From assembly GCF_013408175.1 (NCBI RefSeq), contig NZ_JACBYW010000006.1:248001-312000 (forward strand): DNA of 64,000 nucleotides, given 5' to 3'. This DNA is from Actinopolyspora biskrensis. GTDB taxonomy: Bacteria > Actinomycetota > Actinomycetes > Mycobacteriales > Pseudonocardiaceae. Position 1 is the first letter of the stretch. Every line of letters begins with the position of its first letter. The notes beneath the pieces are model-generated. The model was not told the origin of the DNA and searched no databases. It saw nothing but the letters and a program-made list of their open reading frames with translations. This document shows, piece after piece, positions 1-9,098 of the stretch. A program made the position numbers and the translations under genes.

Positions 1-1
1 C

Positions 2-871
2 GGCGACGACTACTACCCGCTCGTCTTCGGCACCACCCGCAACCTGGCCGCCGCGAAGCACCTCGACGACAGGCTGGCCGCGTTCATGCCGCTGGACGCG
101 GGCGGGACCCCGGAACCCACCAACCCGGTCGAACGGGGCCTGGCCGACCTGTGGCAGCGCACCGCGCGGCCGATGACCCGGCAGGCCAGGAGTCGCTTCC
201 GCACCGCGGTGCGGGAGATGACCTCCAGCTGGCTGTGGGAACTGGACAACCAGGCGGCCAACCGCATCCCCGATCCGGTGGACTACGTCGAGATGCGCCG
301 CAGGACCTTCGGCTCGGACATGACCATGAGCCTGTCCAGGCTGTCCCAGGGCGAAGCGGTACCGCCCGAGCTGCACCGGACGCGCACGTTGCGGGAGCTG
401 GAGACCTCCGCGCAGGACTACGCCTGCTTCCTCAACGACCTGTACTCCTACCGCAAGGAGATCGAGTTCGAGGGCGAGCTGCACAACATGGTCCTCGTGG
501 TGCGGAACTTCCTCGACCTCGGCCAGGACAGGGCGCTCGATGTCGTCGTCGACCTGGCGAACGCGCGGATGAGGCAGTTCGAGCACCTCGTGGCCAACGA
601 GATGCCCGAGCTCTACGAGCGGTTCGAGCTCGACGGGGCAGCGCGGGAGCAGCTCGACGGTCACGTGCTGGAGCTGCGGAACTGGATGTCCGGAATCCTG
701 GAGTGGCACCGCAGGTGCGTGCGCTACGAGGAGGCCGAGCTGCGCCGGCTCAGCGGCACCGGGGCGGTTCGCGGTTTCGCCGAGCGACCGACCGGACTGG
801 GCACCTCGGCGGCCGCGATCGCCGAGCGGCTGGGTGAGCGGTCCGGCCGGAGCGATCTCAGCGGCGTCTGA
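2..871 (+). CDS. geoA: Geosmin synthase (germacradienol/geosmin synthase), C-terminal domain, 5' partial
   Basis: The reading frame is open from the left edge, so the N-terminal part lies outside the window. About 289 residues are visible. The fragment opens with GDDYYPLVFG, followed by the FMPLD segment typical of the second domain of two-domain geosmin synthases. The metal-binding NSE motif is intact as NDLYSYRKE (bases 434-460), and the late helix WHRRCVRYEE carries the RY pair. In known geosmin synthases the N-terminal domain cyclises farnesyl diphosphate to germacradienol and the C-terminal domain completes geosmin by a retro-Prins reaction. The strong match to that C-terminal domain supports geosmin synthase over other bacterial class I terpene synthases such as 2-methylisoborneol synthase. 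Whether the N-terminal domain is intact cannot be seen. Confidence 0.88.
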   Translation, partial: GDDYYPLVFGTTRNLAAAKHLDDRLAAFMPLDAGGTPEPTNPVERGLADLWQRTARPMTRQARSRFRTAVREMTSSWLWELDNQAANRIPDPVDYVEMRRRTFGSDMTMSLSRLSQGEAVPPELHRTRTLRELETSAQDYACFLNDLYSYRKEIEFEGELHNMVLVVRNFLDLGQDRALDVVVDLANARMRQFEHLVANEMPELYERFELDGAAREQLDGHVLELRNWMSGILEWHRRCVRYEEAELRRLSGTGAVRGFAERPTGLGTSAAAIAERLGERSGRSDLSGV

Positions 872-975
872 TCGACGTTTTCGCGCGCCCCCGTGAGTGT
901 CGGGGGTCGGTGCCAACATCGGGTGTGCGGTTCCGGAGCGGGACCGCGCACCCGCCGACCGTGAGGAGATCACCC

Positions 976-1563
976 ATGTCACCGTTGCTGGCACGACAGG
1001 TCACCGACGACCGCGACGGTTTGCTGACCTTCCTGGAACAGCAGCGCGACGCGCTGCGAGCCGCCGCCCACGGGCTGGACGAGCAGCAGGCCCGGCAACG
1101 CACCACGACCAGCACGCTGAACATGGCGACCCTGCTCAAGCACGCCGTGCGCACCGAGCGGCGCTGGGTCGTCGTCCAGATCGGTCAGCGCGAGCTTCCC
1201 GGGCTGTGGCCCATTACGGATCTGGAGGAGGAGTTCCGGGTCGAGGCGCACGAGTCACTGTCCGGCTACCTGGAGGCCTACTCGGCCGTGCCCGCGGAGA
1301 CGGAGCGCACCGTGGCCGAGGTGAGCGATCTCGACGCCCCGCTGCCGCTGCCCCCCGAGATGCGTGATCGCACCGACATCGAACCGTTCTCGACCCGCTG
1401 GGTGCTGCTGCACCTGATCGAGGAAACCGCACGTCACGCGGGACACGCCGACATCATCCGCGAATCGCTGGACGGAAGGCTCGCGCACTCGCTGATGAGC
1501 GAGTTCGCGGCGAGCGCGCCCGCCGCGACCACGGAGGACGCGCCCACCCGCAGCGGCACGTGA
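976..1563 (+). CDS. DinB-superfamily protein (DUF664, mycothiol-transferase-like)
   Basis: This is a 195-residue protein. The ATG at 976 is preferred over upstream alternatives because GAGGAG lies about 7 bases before it. The family is a four-helix bundle that binds a metal through three histidines. Here the candidates are His56 (ATLLKHAV) and the C-terminal cluster HLIEETARHAGH (His146, His154, His157). The HLIEETARHAGH block is characteristic of actinobacterial DUF664 proteins, some of which are mycothiol-dependent S-transferases. The substrate cannot be read from the sequence. It follows the geosmin synthase gene by about 100 bp on the same strand, with no obvious functional link. A strong hairpin follows its stop codon. 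Confidence 0.8.
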   Translation: MSPLLARQVTDDRDGLLTFLEQQRDALRAAAHGLDEQQARQRTTTSTLNMATLLKHAVRTERRWVVVQIGQRELPGLWPITDLEEEFRVEAHESLSGYLEAYSAVPAETERTVAEVSDLDAPLPLPPEMRDRTDIEPFSTRWVLLHLIEETARHAGHADIIRESLDGRLAHSLMSEFAASAPAATTEDAPTRSGT

Positions 1564-1604
1564 CGGCCCTCCCAGTTATAGGCAAAATTGCGCCCCACCC
1601 ACCG

Positions 1605-1632
1605 AGCCCCCGTTCTGGTGAGAACGGGGGCT
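1605..1632. terminator. Hairpin between convergent genes, probable bidirectional terminator
   Basis: AGCCCCCGTTCT, a GGTG loop and AGAACGGGGGCT form a perfect 12-bp stem. It lies between the stop of the DinB gene and the stop of the convergent thiQ-like gene. There is no long T tract, as is usual for actinobacterial terminators. Confidence 0.7.
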
Positions 1633-1735
1633 GGGATCGGGCCTCTCCTCAGCACCTCGCCGCCGACCACCCGAGCAGGCGGCACCGCCGCTTTCCGCCG
1701 AGCAACCACCTGCGCAGAACGAGCCACCGACCTTC

Positions 1736-2830
1736 CTAACGTCCGAGCAGGGCCACTCCTGCCGGGTCGAGGGCCAACGCGACGTCCTCGCCCGGATCGG
1801 GGACATCGGTGTCGGCCACCACCGCCTCCAGCAGCTCCGCACCGGCGAGCTCCGGAACCGCCACGGTCAACCGCACGTGATCGTGGCGGTGCAACCGCCG
1901 CACCACTTCTCCCCGGCGGCCCGGATGCCGCTCCGTCCCCGACCGGTGGGCACGCACCCCGGTGGCGCGCAGCCCCAGCAGCACCTCGCCCGCGTGCTCC
2001 CCCGGGCACGGAACCGATCCGAGCGGGCACGAGGCGACCCCGTCCTCGATCCGCCCGCGCAGAAACGTCGTGCACCCGAGGAACCCGGCCACTTCCTCGT
2101 CCGCGGGCCGCGTCCACAACCTGCGCGGACGTTCCTCCTGCAACACGCGCCCCTCGGACAGCACAGCCACCCGGTCCGCCAGGGTGAACGCCTCGTCGAG
2201 GTCGTGGGTCACGACCACGGCGGTGGTGGCGCTGTCGGCCAGCAGCTCCGCGAGATCGACCGCGAGCCGTTCGCGCAGCATCCGGTCCAGCCCCGAAAGC
2301 GGTTCGTCGAGCAGCAGCAGCCGCGGCCGGGCCGCGAGAGCGCGGGCGAGCGCGACGCGCTGCGCCTGCCCTCCGGACAGTTCGCTCACCCTTCGCCGCT
2401 GGTACCCGGCCAGTCCGACCAGCTCCAGCAGCCGTGCCACCTCCCGGCTCCGTTCGCGCCTGCCGACCGAACGCATCCGCAGTCCGAACTCGACGTTGCC
2501 CGCGACGTCGCGGTGCCCGAACAGCTGCCCGTCCTGGAAGACCATCCCGAAACCACGGCGGTGCACCGGCACCCCGGATAGGTCCTCCCCGCCGAAACGA
2601 ACCGCTCCCCGCGAGGCGCCCTCCAGGCCGGCCACTGTGCGCAGCAGGGTCGACTTCCCTCCCCCGGAGGGACCGAGCACGGCCAGTACCTCGCCGCCGG
2701 GCGCGGAGAGATCGATCCCGGACAGCGCCGTCGTGCTTCCGTACCGGACCGTCACGTTCTCCAGGCGCAGCCCCTCGTCCCGCTGCCGCACACCGGGAAC
2801 CGCCACGTCGTCGACCTCGAAGGCGCGCAT
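1736..2830 (-). CDS. thiQ: Thiamine-type ABC transporter ATP-binding protein (ThiQ-like)
   Basis: A 364-residue ATPase that would power uptake of the ligand bound by the neighbouring ThiB-like lipoprotein. The Walker A motif is GPSGGGKST (residues 53-61), the signature is LSGGQAQ (151-157), the Walker B is LLLLDEP (171-177), and the H-loop lies in VVVTHDLDEA. About 120 residues after the ATPase core form a TOBE-like regulatory domain, making it longer than enterobacterial ThiQ and closer in size to FbpC/PotA-type ATPases. Its ATG overlaps the permease stop (TGATG), so the two are translationally coupled. The assignment to thiamine rather than iron or polyamines rests on the TPP riboswitch in front of the operon. 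Confidence 0.85.
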   Translation of the reverse strand: MRAFEVDDVAVPGVRQRDEGLRLENVTVRYGSTTALSGIDLSAPGGEVLAVLGPSGGGKSTLLRTVAGLEGASRGAVRFGGEDLSGVPVHRRGFGMVFQDGQLFGHRDVAGNVEFGLRMRSVGRRERSREVARLLELVGLAGYQRRRVSELSGGQAQRVALARALAARPRLLLLDEPLSGLDRMLRERLAVDLAELLADSATTAVVVTHDLDEAFTLADRVAVLSEGRVLQEERPRRLWTRPADEEVAGFLGCTTFLRGRIEDGVASCPLGSVPCPGEHAGEVLLGLRATGVRAHRSGTERHPGRRGEVVRRLHRHDHVRLTVAVPELAGAELLEAVVADTDVPDPGEDVALALDPAGVALLGR

Positions 2831-4476
2831 CAGAACTCCCCGACCGAATCCGTGCGGAGGCTTTCGATCACCAGCACCGCGCCCGCGGTAACGAGCATGA
2901 GCAGCGCGCAGGACGCGTAGGCCATCTGCGTGTTGAGCTCGCCGGGGCGGCTGATGAGCTCGCTGATGGCCACGGGCAGCGTCGGCGCCTCCGGACGGGC
3001 CAGGAACCCGGTGGCCCCGAACTCCCCCAGCGCGACGACGAACCCGAATCCCGCTGCGGTGCAGATCGCTCTGCCCGCCAACGGCAGGTCCACCTCACGG
3101 CGGACCCGCCACGGCCCGGCCCCCAGGGTCGCCGCCGCCTCCCGCAGCCGCTCGTCCACCGAGCGCAGGACGGGCAGCACCGTGCGCACGACGAGCGGGG
3201 TCACCACCAGCGCCTGCGCGAACGGCACCAGCAGCGGCGAGGTGCGCAGATCCCCGGGGAGCAGCTGCAGCGTGATCAGATAGCCGAACCCGACCGTCAC
3301 GGCCGACACCCCGAGCGGAAGCATCAGAGCGGTGTCCATCAGCTCGGCGGTCCAGCGCTTCCGCAGCGAGATCAGCACCAGACAGGCGAGCACTCCCAGC
3401 GACAAGGCCATCCAGGTGGCGTCGGTCGCCGTACGCAGCGAGTTCAGCGCCGCCTGCCACCCGGAGACGCCCAGCGCACCGTCCCCGGTTCCGGAGAGGG
3501 CGCGGTAGCCGGCGAGACTCCACCCGCTCCGCGAACTCACCGAGCGGACCAGCAGCGCCCCGATCGGCACCAGCAGCGCGGCCAGCACCGCACCACCGGC
3601 CGCGACGACCAGCCACTCGGCACCCCGCGGGTTTCGCGCCGGCCTCTCCGCGGCACGCACCCCTCCGGCGGACTCGCGGCGCCGTCTGGCCAGGGCCGCG
3701 ACGGCCAGGGCCGCCAGCACCGCGGCGAGCTGCAGCAGCGACAGCGCGGCCGCACCGGACAGGTCCAGCATCCGAACGGTGCGCAGGTAGATCTCCGTCT
3801 CCAGGGTCCGGTACCTGCCCGCGCCGAGCACCAGCACCACCCCGAAGCTCGTGGAGCAGAACAGGAAGACCACGGCGGTCGCCGACCACAGGGCCGGGCG
3901 CAGCGCGGGCAGGGTGACGGTGCCGAAGGTCCGCAGCGGCCCCGCACCGAGGCTGCGGGCCGCGTCCTCGGCCCGCCGGTCCAGCTGGGCCCACAGCCCA
4001 CCGACGGTGCGGGCGACCACGGCGACGTTGAAGAACGCGTTGGCCAGCACGATCGCCGACACGCTCGGTTCCGCGGTGCCGAGCAGCGCGCGAAAGGCCA
4101 TGCCCACCACCAGCGTGGGCAGCACGAACGGAACCGTGATCACCGCGCGAAGCAGCACCTTGCCCGGGATCCGCACCCTGGCGAGCAGGTAGGCCAGCGG
4201 CATCCCCGCCGCCAGGGCCAACGCGGTGGAGGCCGCGGCCTGTCCGAGGGTGAAGGCGACGATCCGCCACGTCCCGTGGTCGACCAGCACCAGCGCCGTT
4301 TCCGGGCGCAGCCCGCGGTGCAGGATGGCCAGCACCGGCCAGGCGAAGAAAACACCGAGGAAGCCGAGCACCGCGACGGCTCCGACGAACAGGAGCGGAC
4401 GGCGGGCCGCGGATCCGGCGGGCTTTCCGGGGGTGGTGACGGCTCCGGTGCGGCCGGAGCGCCGTGTCCGGAACAC
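2830..4476 (-). CDS. thiP: ABC transporter permease, ThiP-like fused double permease
   Basis: A 548-residue inner-membrane protein with about twelve hydrophobic segments in two binding-protein-dependent permease halves. Each half carries an EAA-type loop that docks to the ATPase: RAEDAARSLGAGP in the first and RLREAAATLGAGP in the second. This fused architecture is shared by ThiP and FbpB-type permeases. The start is the GTG at 4476, two bases after the ThiB-like stop codon, and the stop overlaps the ATPase start, so the three genes form one operon. It should form the translocation path for thiamine or a phosphorylated form. Confidence 0.86.
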   Translation of the reverse strand: MFRTRRSGRTGAVTTPGKPAGSAARRPLLFVGAVAVLGFLGVFFAWPVLAILHRGLRPETALVLVDHGTWRIVAFTLGQAAASTALALAAGMPLAYLLARVRIPGKVLLRAVITVPFVLPTLVVGMAFRALLGTAEPSVSAIVLANAFFNVAVVARTVGGLWAQLDRRAEDAARSLGAGPLRTFGTVTLPALRPALWSATAVVFLFCSTSFGVVLVLGAGRYRTLETEIYLRTVRMLDLSGAAALSLLQLAAVLAALAVAALARRRRESAGGVRAAERPARNPRGAEWLVVAAGGAVLAALLVPIGALLVRSVSSRSGWSLAGYRALSGTGDGALGVSGWQAALNSLRTATDATWMALSLGVLACLVLISLRKRWTAELMDTALMLPLGVSAVTVGFGYLITLQLLPGDLRTSPLLVPFAQALVVTPLVVRTVLPVLRSVDERLREAAATLGAGPWRVRREVDLPLAGRAICTAAGFGFVVALGEFGATGFLARPEAPTLPVAISELISRPGELNTQMAYASCALLMLVTAGAVLVIESLRTDSVGEF

Positions 4477-4478
4477 GA

Positions 4479-5534
4479 TCAGCTCCGAGTCAGCTCACGC
4501 CACTGACTCACCCACTGCTCACGGTTCTGCTCCACGACCTCCGGGTTCATCTCGGCGGGCTCCGGCGGCAACGGCGCCACGTCCTGCCAGTTCTCCGGGA
4601 GATCGACTCCCAGCACGGTCGGGTAGACGTACATCTGCTCGGAAACCTGGGACTGGAACTTCCACGACAGCAGGAAATCCATCAGCTCCCTGGCACGCTT
4701 CGGGTGCTCGGCTCCCGTGAGCACCCCGGCGTACTCGACCTGGCGGTAGCAGGTGTCCAGCAGGGCGCGGGTGCGGGACTCGCCGTCCTCACCCACCTCC
4801 GCGGCCGGGGAGGAGGCGTAGGAGAGCACGATGGGGCGCTGCCCGTTGCCCGCGGAACCGGAGAAGTCCTGGTTGTAGGCCTCCTGCCACCCCGAGGAGA
4901 TCCGGACGTCGTTGGACATCAGCTGGCGCCAGTAGTTCTTCCAGCCCTCCTGCCTGCCGAAACCGTCGATCGTGTTCAGCAGGAACGCCATCCCCGGCGA
5001 GGAGGTGGCCGGGCTGGGAACGGCGAACAGCCCGCGGTAGCGCGGTTCCGTCAGATCGGCCAGGTTCTCCGGCTCCGGAACGTCGTGCTGCGCGAACCAG
5101 CTCTTGTCGATGTTGACGCACACGTCGCCCGCGTCCACCGGGGTGAGTCTCGGGTCGACGACCGCGTACTTGACCGGGATGGAGCCGGAGCCCTGCGGGC
5201 GGTAGGGCTCGAAGACGTCGAAGTCGAGCGCGCGGGAGTAGAACGTGGAGTCCACTCCGAAGGCCACGTCCCCGACGGGGGCGTCCTTGGTGAGCACGAG
5301 TTCGTTGGTCAGCGCTCCGGCGTCGCCCATCTTGTTGACGCGCAGTTCGTAGCCGGACTCGCGTTCGAAGTGCCGCCGCGCCTCGTCGCTGATCGCGAAC
5401 GAGTCGTGGGTCACCAGGGTGACGGTCTCGCCCTCCGAACCGCCGTCGGTGCCGATCAGCGAACAACCCGCGACCAGCAGCACGGCGGCGGTCGCCACCG
5501 CGGCACGCATCCGGCGTGCGGTGTGTCGTTTCAA
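4479..5534 (-). CDS. thiB: Thiamine-type ABC transporter substrate-binding lipoprotein (ThiB-like)
   Basis: A 351-residue extracellular solute-binding lipoprotein. I place the start at the TTG at 5534, preceded at proper spacing by GGGAGG. Longer frames would begin inside the TPP riboswitch. The N-terminus is basic, then hydrophobic, and ends in a lipobox LLVAGC, so it should be a membrane-anchored lipoprotein. The body matches ThiB-type binding proteins: VTLVTHDSFAIS near the start, GDVAFGVDSTFYSRAL, and a C-terminal ELMDFLLSWKFQ-like segment. First gene of thiBPQ. Expression is probably repressed by thiamine pyrophosphate through the upstream riboswitch. Confidence 0.88.
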   Translation of the reverse strand: MKRHTARRMRAAVATAAVLLVAGCSLIGTDGGSEGETVTLVTHDSFAISDEARRHFERESGYELRVNKMGDAGALTNELVLTKDAPVGDVAFGVDSTFYSRALDFDVFEPYRPQGSGSIPVKYAVVDPRLTPVDAGDVCVNIDKSWFAQHDVPEPENLADLTEPRYRGLFAVPSPATSSPGMAFLLNTIDGFGRQEGWKNYWRQLMSNDVRISSGWQEAYNQDFSGSAGNGQRPIVLSYASSPAAEVGEDGESRTRALLDTCYRQVEYAGVLTGAEHPKRARELMDFLLSWKFQSQVSEQMYVYPTVLGVDLPENWQDVAPLPPEPAEMNPEVVEQNREQWVSQWRELTRS

Positions 5535-5583
5535 TGGTCCTCCCGAAGACACACCACGAGCAGTGCGACACCGAGCTGATCGC

Positions 5584-5673
5584 ACGCCTCCCTGCGCCGG
5601 CATTGTCCGGTTCAGGTGGACGGTCGAGGACCCCGTGCCCTCCTCTCAGCCCAGCGCACTGGACTCCCGTGGC
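5584..5673 (-). promoter_or_regulatory. TPP (THI element) riboswitch upstream of thiBPQ
   Basis: Read on the minus strand, the leader contains CACGGGAGTCC, then GGGCTGAGAGGAGGGC, and about 30 bases later CACCTGAACCGG, CAATGCCGGCG and CAGGGAGG. These are the conserved blocks of the TPP aptamer: the CUGAGA pyrimidine-sensor helix and the ACCUGA…AAUGCCNGCGNAGGGA pyrophosphate-sensor side. It ends roughly 50 bases before the TTG start of thiB, so control is likely by sequestering the ribosome-binding site. This element is the main reason for calling the transporter thiamine-specific. Confidence 0.93.
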
Positions 5674-5893
5674 GGCGGGCAGTCTACTCGACCCGCTCGC
5701 GGGCACGAGAGCCTGTCCGGGCGGTCACCATGCGGACACCCCTGTCGGCATCGCGCGGTTCACCGGCGCGCGGAGGCCTCCCGCCGAATTGCCAGTTGTT
5801 GGACCGGTTTTGCTTCGGCACGGGCAGCGCAGAAACACCGCCCCGCCCACCGACACCGCCGGGCTCCACCCGAGCAAGCCACGCGGGAACACG

Positions 5894-6865
5894 TCAGTCG
5901 TCGAGGTCGGCCAGCAACAGTCCGGCCGCCTCGTACGCACAACCCCAGGAAACCATGACCCCGCTGCCCCCGTGACCGTAGTCGTGCACGATGCGGGCTC
6001 CCTCGTAGTGCTCGGTGTGCAGCCGCACCGAGTCGCTCCGCGGGCGCAGCCCGACGAGCTCCTCCCGGACCCGCGCTTCGTGCAGCACGGGCTGTATGGC
6101 CCCGCAACGCCGGAGGATCCCCTCCGTCACCTGCGGATCGGGGGTGCGGTCCCAGTCGTGCTCGACCGCGGTGCCTCCCAGCACGAGTCGCTGCCCGTGC
6201 GGCATGTAGCTCGTCCACTCCCCGACGTCGCTGAGTTCGACGAAGAACTCCTCGAGTCCCGGGTTCTCCACGATCACGTGCTGCCCGGACACCGGACGCA
6301 CCCCGGGGTCGCCGACCAGTTCGCGCGCCCCGACACCGGCGCAGTTGACCACCAGCGAGCTCTCCGCGGCCGCCTCGGACAGGCTCTGCACCGTGCTGTG
6401 CACCAGTTCCCCGCCCGCGTTCAGGAACCGGTCGCTCAGGTACTCCATGTAGCGCGGCATGTCCACCAGCGGAAGCGTGGCCCGCAGCCCCACCGCGAAC
6501 CCGGGCGGTAGTTCCCCCGCTCCGCACGGTCGGACCCCGTCGAGCAGTCCCAGCGCACCCGGTGGGGATTCGGGGAACTCCGTTCTGCCGGCCACGATCC
6601 CCGACGCCGAGTGCACACCGGTGGCCGGGTCGGTCGCGAGTTCGAGGAAGACACCGTAGGTACGTTCCGCCCAGCGTCTGGCGCGCTCGACCGGCCACAG
6701 CGAGGTCGGGCCCCACACCGCTCCGGCGACGGCCGAGGTCGTCCCGGAGGGGTGTTCGCTGGTTCTGACGCGGACCCGGTGCCCCGCCTCGGCGAGGACC
6801 GTCGCGGTGCTCAATCCCTGGACACCGGCACCGATGACCAGCACGGAACGTGAGCGCTCATTCAC
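5894..6865 (-). CDS. D-amino-acid oxidase family FAD-dependent oxidoreductase
   Basis: A 323-residue single-domain flavoprotein. The N-terminal dinucleotide fold VLVIGAGVQGLSTA (from residue 8) binds FAD. VVNCAGVGARELVGD and the C-terminal VHDYGHGGSGVMVSWG are hallmark segments of D-amino-acid oxidases, and RPVSGQHVIVENPG also fits the family. Such enzymes oxidise D-amino acids to 2-oxo acids, releasing ammonia and hydrogen peroxide. The length equals that of known DAAOs. The GTG at 6865 gives the full fold, though no good ribosome-binding site precedes it. Glycine oxidase (ThiO) was considered because of the nearby thiamine transporter, but the C-terminus fits DAAO better. Confidence 0.85.
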   Translation of the reverse strand: MNERSRSVLVIGAGVQGLSTATVLAEAGHRVRVRTSEHPSGTTSAVAGAVWGPTSLWPVERARRWAERTYGVFLELATDPATGVHSASGIVAGRTEFPESPPGALGLLDGVRPCGAGELPPGFAVGLRATLPLVDMPRYMEYLSDRFLNAGGELVHSTVQSLSEAAAESSLVVNCAGVGARELVGDPGVRPVSGQHVIVENPGLEEFFVELSDVGEWTSYMPHGQRLVLGGTAVEHDWDRTPDPQVTEGILRRCGAIQPVLHEARVREELVGLRPRSDSVRLHTEHYEGARIVHDYGHGGSGVMVSWGCAYEAAGLLLADLDD

Positions 6866-6972
6866 CGGGAGGACGGTACCAACCCCGGGCGTGGCGACGC
6901 ACCCCTTTCGCCGGATTTAGCCGGAAAGGTGGAGAGTCGCCACGGTCCACCCGTCGGGCTCCCCGGTCGGGC

Positions 6973-7659
6973 TCATCCCGGCGCCCGCCACGTCCCGCCG
7001 AGCTCGGGGGCCAGCCAGCAACGCGCCCTGTCGCCGAAGCTCTCCCGGTCGTGGCCGGAGGCCTCCTCCTCGAGCGCCCCCAGCAGCGGAACCCCGGTGA
7101 TCCGGGGCAGGTCCACGAGATTGCACCTCTCGGCCGTGCCCGGCTCGTGTGGCCAGCTCCCGAACACGGTGCCGAGGCACCGCAGCCCGCGACGCAGCAC
7201 TTCCCGGACGGTCAGCGCCGTGGAGTTCAGCGTGCCGAGCCCGGACGGGCAGACCACGAGCACCGCCCCGGCCAGTCGCTCGGCCACGTCGAGCAGCGTG
7301 CCGCCCCGGTCGTCGTAGGGCACCAGCACTCCTCCCGCCCCCTCGACCAGGACCGTGCCGTAACCGGCCGGGAGCTCGGCGAGCTCGCGAACGATCCTCT
7401 CCGGGGTGACGGGTGGCTCGCCCGCGAGGCGCGCCGCAGTCGCGGGGGCGAGCGGATCCGGGTACCGCGCGAGTTCGAACACGTCCACGTCACCGGCCAG
7501 CCGCAGGACCTCGGCGCAGTCACCCCCTCCCCTGGTCCCCGTCTGCGCGGGTTTGACCACGGCCACCGGGCCGCGGGCCAGCGCGGCGACAGCTGCCGTG
7601 ACCACCGTCTTACCCACGTCGGTTCCGGTTCCCGTGACGAACAGCGGAGTCGGGGACAT
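6973..7659 (-). CDS. bioD: ATP-dependent dethiobiotin synthetase
   Basis: A 228-residue enzyme that carboxylates and cyclises 7,8-diaminopelargonate to dethiobiotin, the penultimate step of biotin synthesis. The N-terminal P-loop FVTGTGTDVGKT (residues 7-18) is diagnostic. VVKPAQTG and VLVEGAGGVLVPY are the other conserved substrate/nucleotide segments. The ATG lies three bases past the bioA stop, so the two genes form an operon. No bioB is present in this window, so the last step must be encoded elsewhere. Confidence 0.95.
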   Translation of the reverse strand: MSPTPLFVTGTGTDVGKTVVTAAVAALARGPVAVVKPAQTGTRGGGDCAEVLRLAGDVDVFELARYPDPLAPATAARLAGEPPVTPERIVRELAELPAGYGTVLVEGAGGVLVPYDDRGGTLLDVAERLAGAVLVVCPSGLGTLNSTALTVREVLRRGLRCLGTVFGSWPHEPGTAERCNLVDLPRITGVPLLGALEEEASGHDRESFGDRARCWLAPELGGTWRAPG

Positions 7660-7662
7660 CGT

Positions 7663-8976
7663 TCAACCGACCCGTGCCGCGGCCACGGCCGCGTCCGTCA
7701 CCCTGCCGAGGTCCTCGGCGTCGATCACGTACGGCGGCATCGTGTAGATCAGGTCCCGGAAGGGGCGCAGCCAGACGCCTCGTTCGATCGCCGCCGCGCT
7801 CGCGGCGGCGACGTCCACCTCGTGGTCGAGCTGGATCACCCCGATGGCGCCGAGCACCCGAACGTCCCGCACTCCGGCGATTTCCCGGGCCGGCGCCAGC
7901 CCGGTCTCCAGTCCGGCCGCTATCCCGTGGACCTTCGCCCTCCAGTCGTCCCGGAACAGCACCCGCAGCGACGCGTTGGCCACGGCCGCGGCCAGCGGGT
8001 TGCCCATGAACGTGGGGCCGTGCGCGAGCACCGGCACGTCTCCGCCCGCGATCCCCTCGGCCACCCGCTCCCCGCACACGGTCGCGGCCATCGTCAGGTA
8101 TCCGCCGGTGAGGGCCTTGCCCAGGCACATGACGTCCGGGGCCACCCCCGCGTGCCCGGCGGCGAACAGCTCGCCGGTGCGCCCGAAACCCGTGGCTATC
8201 TCGTCGAAGACGAGCAGCACGTCGTAACGGTCGGCGAGTTCGCGCAACCGGCGGAGGTACTCGGGCGCGTGGAAGCGCATCCCACCCGCGCCCTGCACCA
8301 CCGGTTCGACGACCACCGCGGCGAGTTCCTCCGCGTGTCGCCACAGCAGCCGTTCGAAACGCTCCAGGTAGGACTCGTCCACGTCCGCGCCGAACCCCAC
8401 CGGGGGCGCTTCGGCGAAGACCTGCTCGTTCAGCACCCCGCTCCAGAGGTGGTGCATGCCGCCTTCCGGGTCGCACACCGACATCGGATGCCACGTGTCC
8501 CCGTGGTAGCCGCCGCGCCAGGTCAGCAGCCGCCGCTTCTCCGGACGACCGAGCCCGCGCCAGTACTGCAGGCACATCTTGAGCGCGACCTCCACCGACA
8601 CCGACCCCGAGTCGGCGAGGAAGACGTGGTTCAGCGCTCCGGGGGTTATCTCGGCCAGTGTCGCGGCCAGCCGTACCGCGCTCTCGTTGGTGAGCCCGCC
8701 GAACATCACGTGGCTCATCCTGTCCACCTGCGCGTGGGCGGCCGCGTCCAGTTCGGGGTGCGCGTAACCGTGGACGGCCGCCCACCAGGAGGACATCCCG
8801 TCGACGAGTTCCTCCACCCCGTTCACCGGCCTGGCCAACCGCAGCCGGACCCCCGCGGCCGATTCGACCAGCAGCTGCCGGCTCCCGGTGGGAGACGTGG
8901 TGTAGGGGTGCCAGACACGACGACGGTCCAGTTCGGTCAGTTCCTCCGCGTTCAGCGGAGCATCGAGCGACAGCAC
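7663..8976 (-). CDS. bioA: Adenosylmethionine-8-amino-7-oxononanoate aminotransferase
   Basis: A 437-residue PLP-dependent class III aminotransferase that uses S-adenosylmethionine to aminate 8-amino-7-oxononanoate to diaminopelargonate. HPYTTSPTG near the N-terminus is the BioA substrate-binding region. [13 protein letters not shown] is the class III signature, and the PLP lysine lies in [30 protein letters not shown] is also typical of BioA. Start GTG at 8976. It diverges from bioF, with a 122-bp shared promoter region holding an inverted repeat, and is followed at once by bioD. Confidence 0.95.
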   Translation of the reverse strand: MLSLDAPLNAEELTELDRRRVWHPYTTSPTGSRQLLVESAAGVRLRLARPVNGVEELVDGMSSWWAAVHGYAHPELDAAAHAQVDRMSHVMFGGLTNESAVRLAATLAEITPGALNHVFLADSGSVSVEVALKMCLQYWRGLGRPEKRRLLTWRGGYHGDTWHPMSVCDPEGGMHHLWSGVLNEQVFAEAPPVGFGADVDESYLERFERLLWRHAEELAAVVVEPVVQGAGGMRFHAPEYLRRLRELADRYDVLLVFDEIATGFGRTGELFAAGHAGVAPDVMCLGKALTGGYLTMAATVCGERVAEGIAGGDVPVLAHGPTFMGNPLAAAVANASLRVLFRDDWRAKVHGIAAGLETGLAPAREIAGVRDVRVLGAIGVIQLDHEVDVAAASAAAIERGVWLRPFRDLIYTMPPYVIDAEDLGRVTDAAVAAARVG

Positions 8977-9021
8977 GCCCCGGACCCTGCCCGGTTCCGG
9001 GCCCCGGTTCCCATTCGTGCC

Positions 9022-9053
9022 ACGGACAAAACGGGCCCGCTTCGCTTGTCCGT
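9022..9053. promoter_or_regulatory. Inverted repeat in the bioA/bioF divergent promoter region
   Basis: ACGGACAA and TTGTCCGT are perfect 8-bp arms separated by 16 bp, about midway between the bioA start and the bioF start. The position fits an operator for a shared repressor, but the motif is not one I recognise as a BirA or BioQ site. A simple hairpin remains possible. Confidence 0.4.
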
Positions 9054-9098
9054 TCCGAACACTGTCGGAATCCGCCCCGGTCCGAACAGCATGGACTC

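Noticed and set aside
2434-4506. Very long open frame on the plus strand opposite thiP and thiQ
   Set aside because: The composition is typical of an antisense shadow in GC-rich DNA (Arg, Pro, Gln, Gly), while the minus strand has clear ABC transporter motifs. The same applies to long antisense frames opposite sbcC, bioA, ychF, ispH and the GH172 gene.
5803-5830. Possible sixth family 2 copy (TTGCTTCGGCACGGGCAGCG)
   Set aside because: Only the hairpin-like part resembles the adjoining hairpin of family 2, with several mismatches and no core.
5894-6865. Glycine oxidase ThiO linked with the thiamine transporter
   Set aside because: The C-terminal HDYGHGGSGVMVSWG and overall pattern fit D-amino-acid oxidase, the TPP riboswitch lies downstream of this gene, and no thiazole synthesis genes are nearby.
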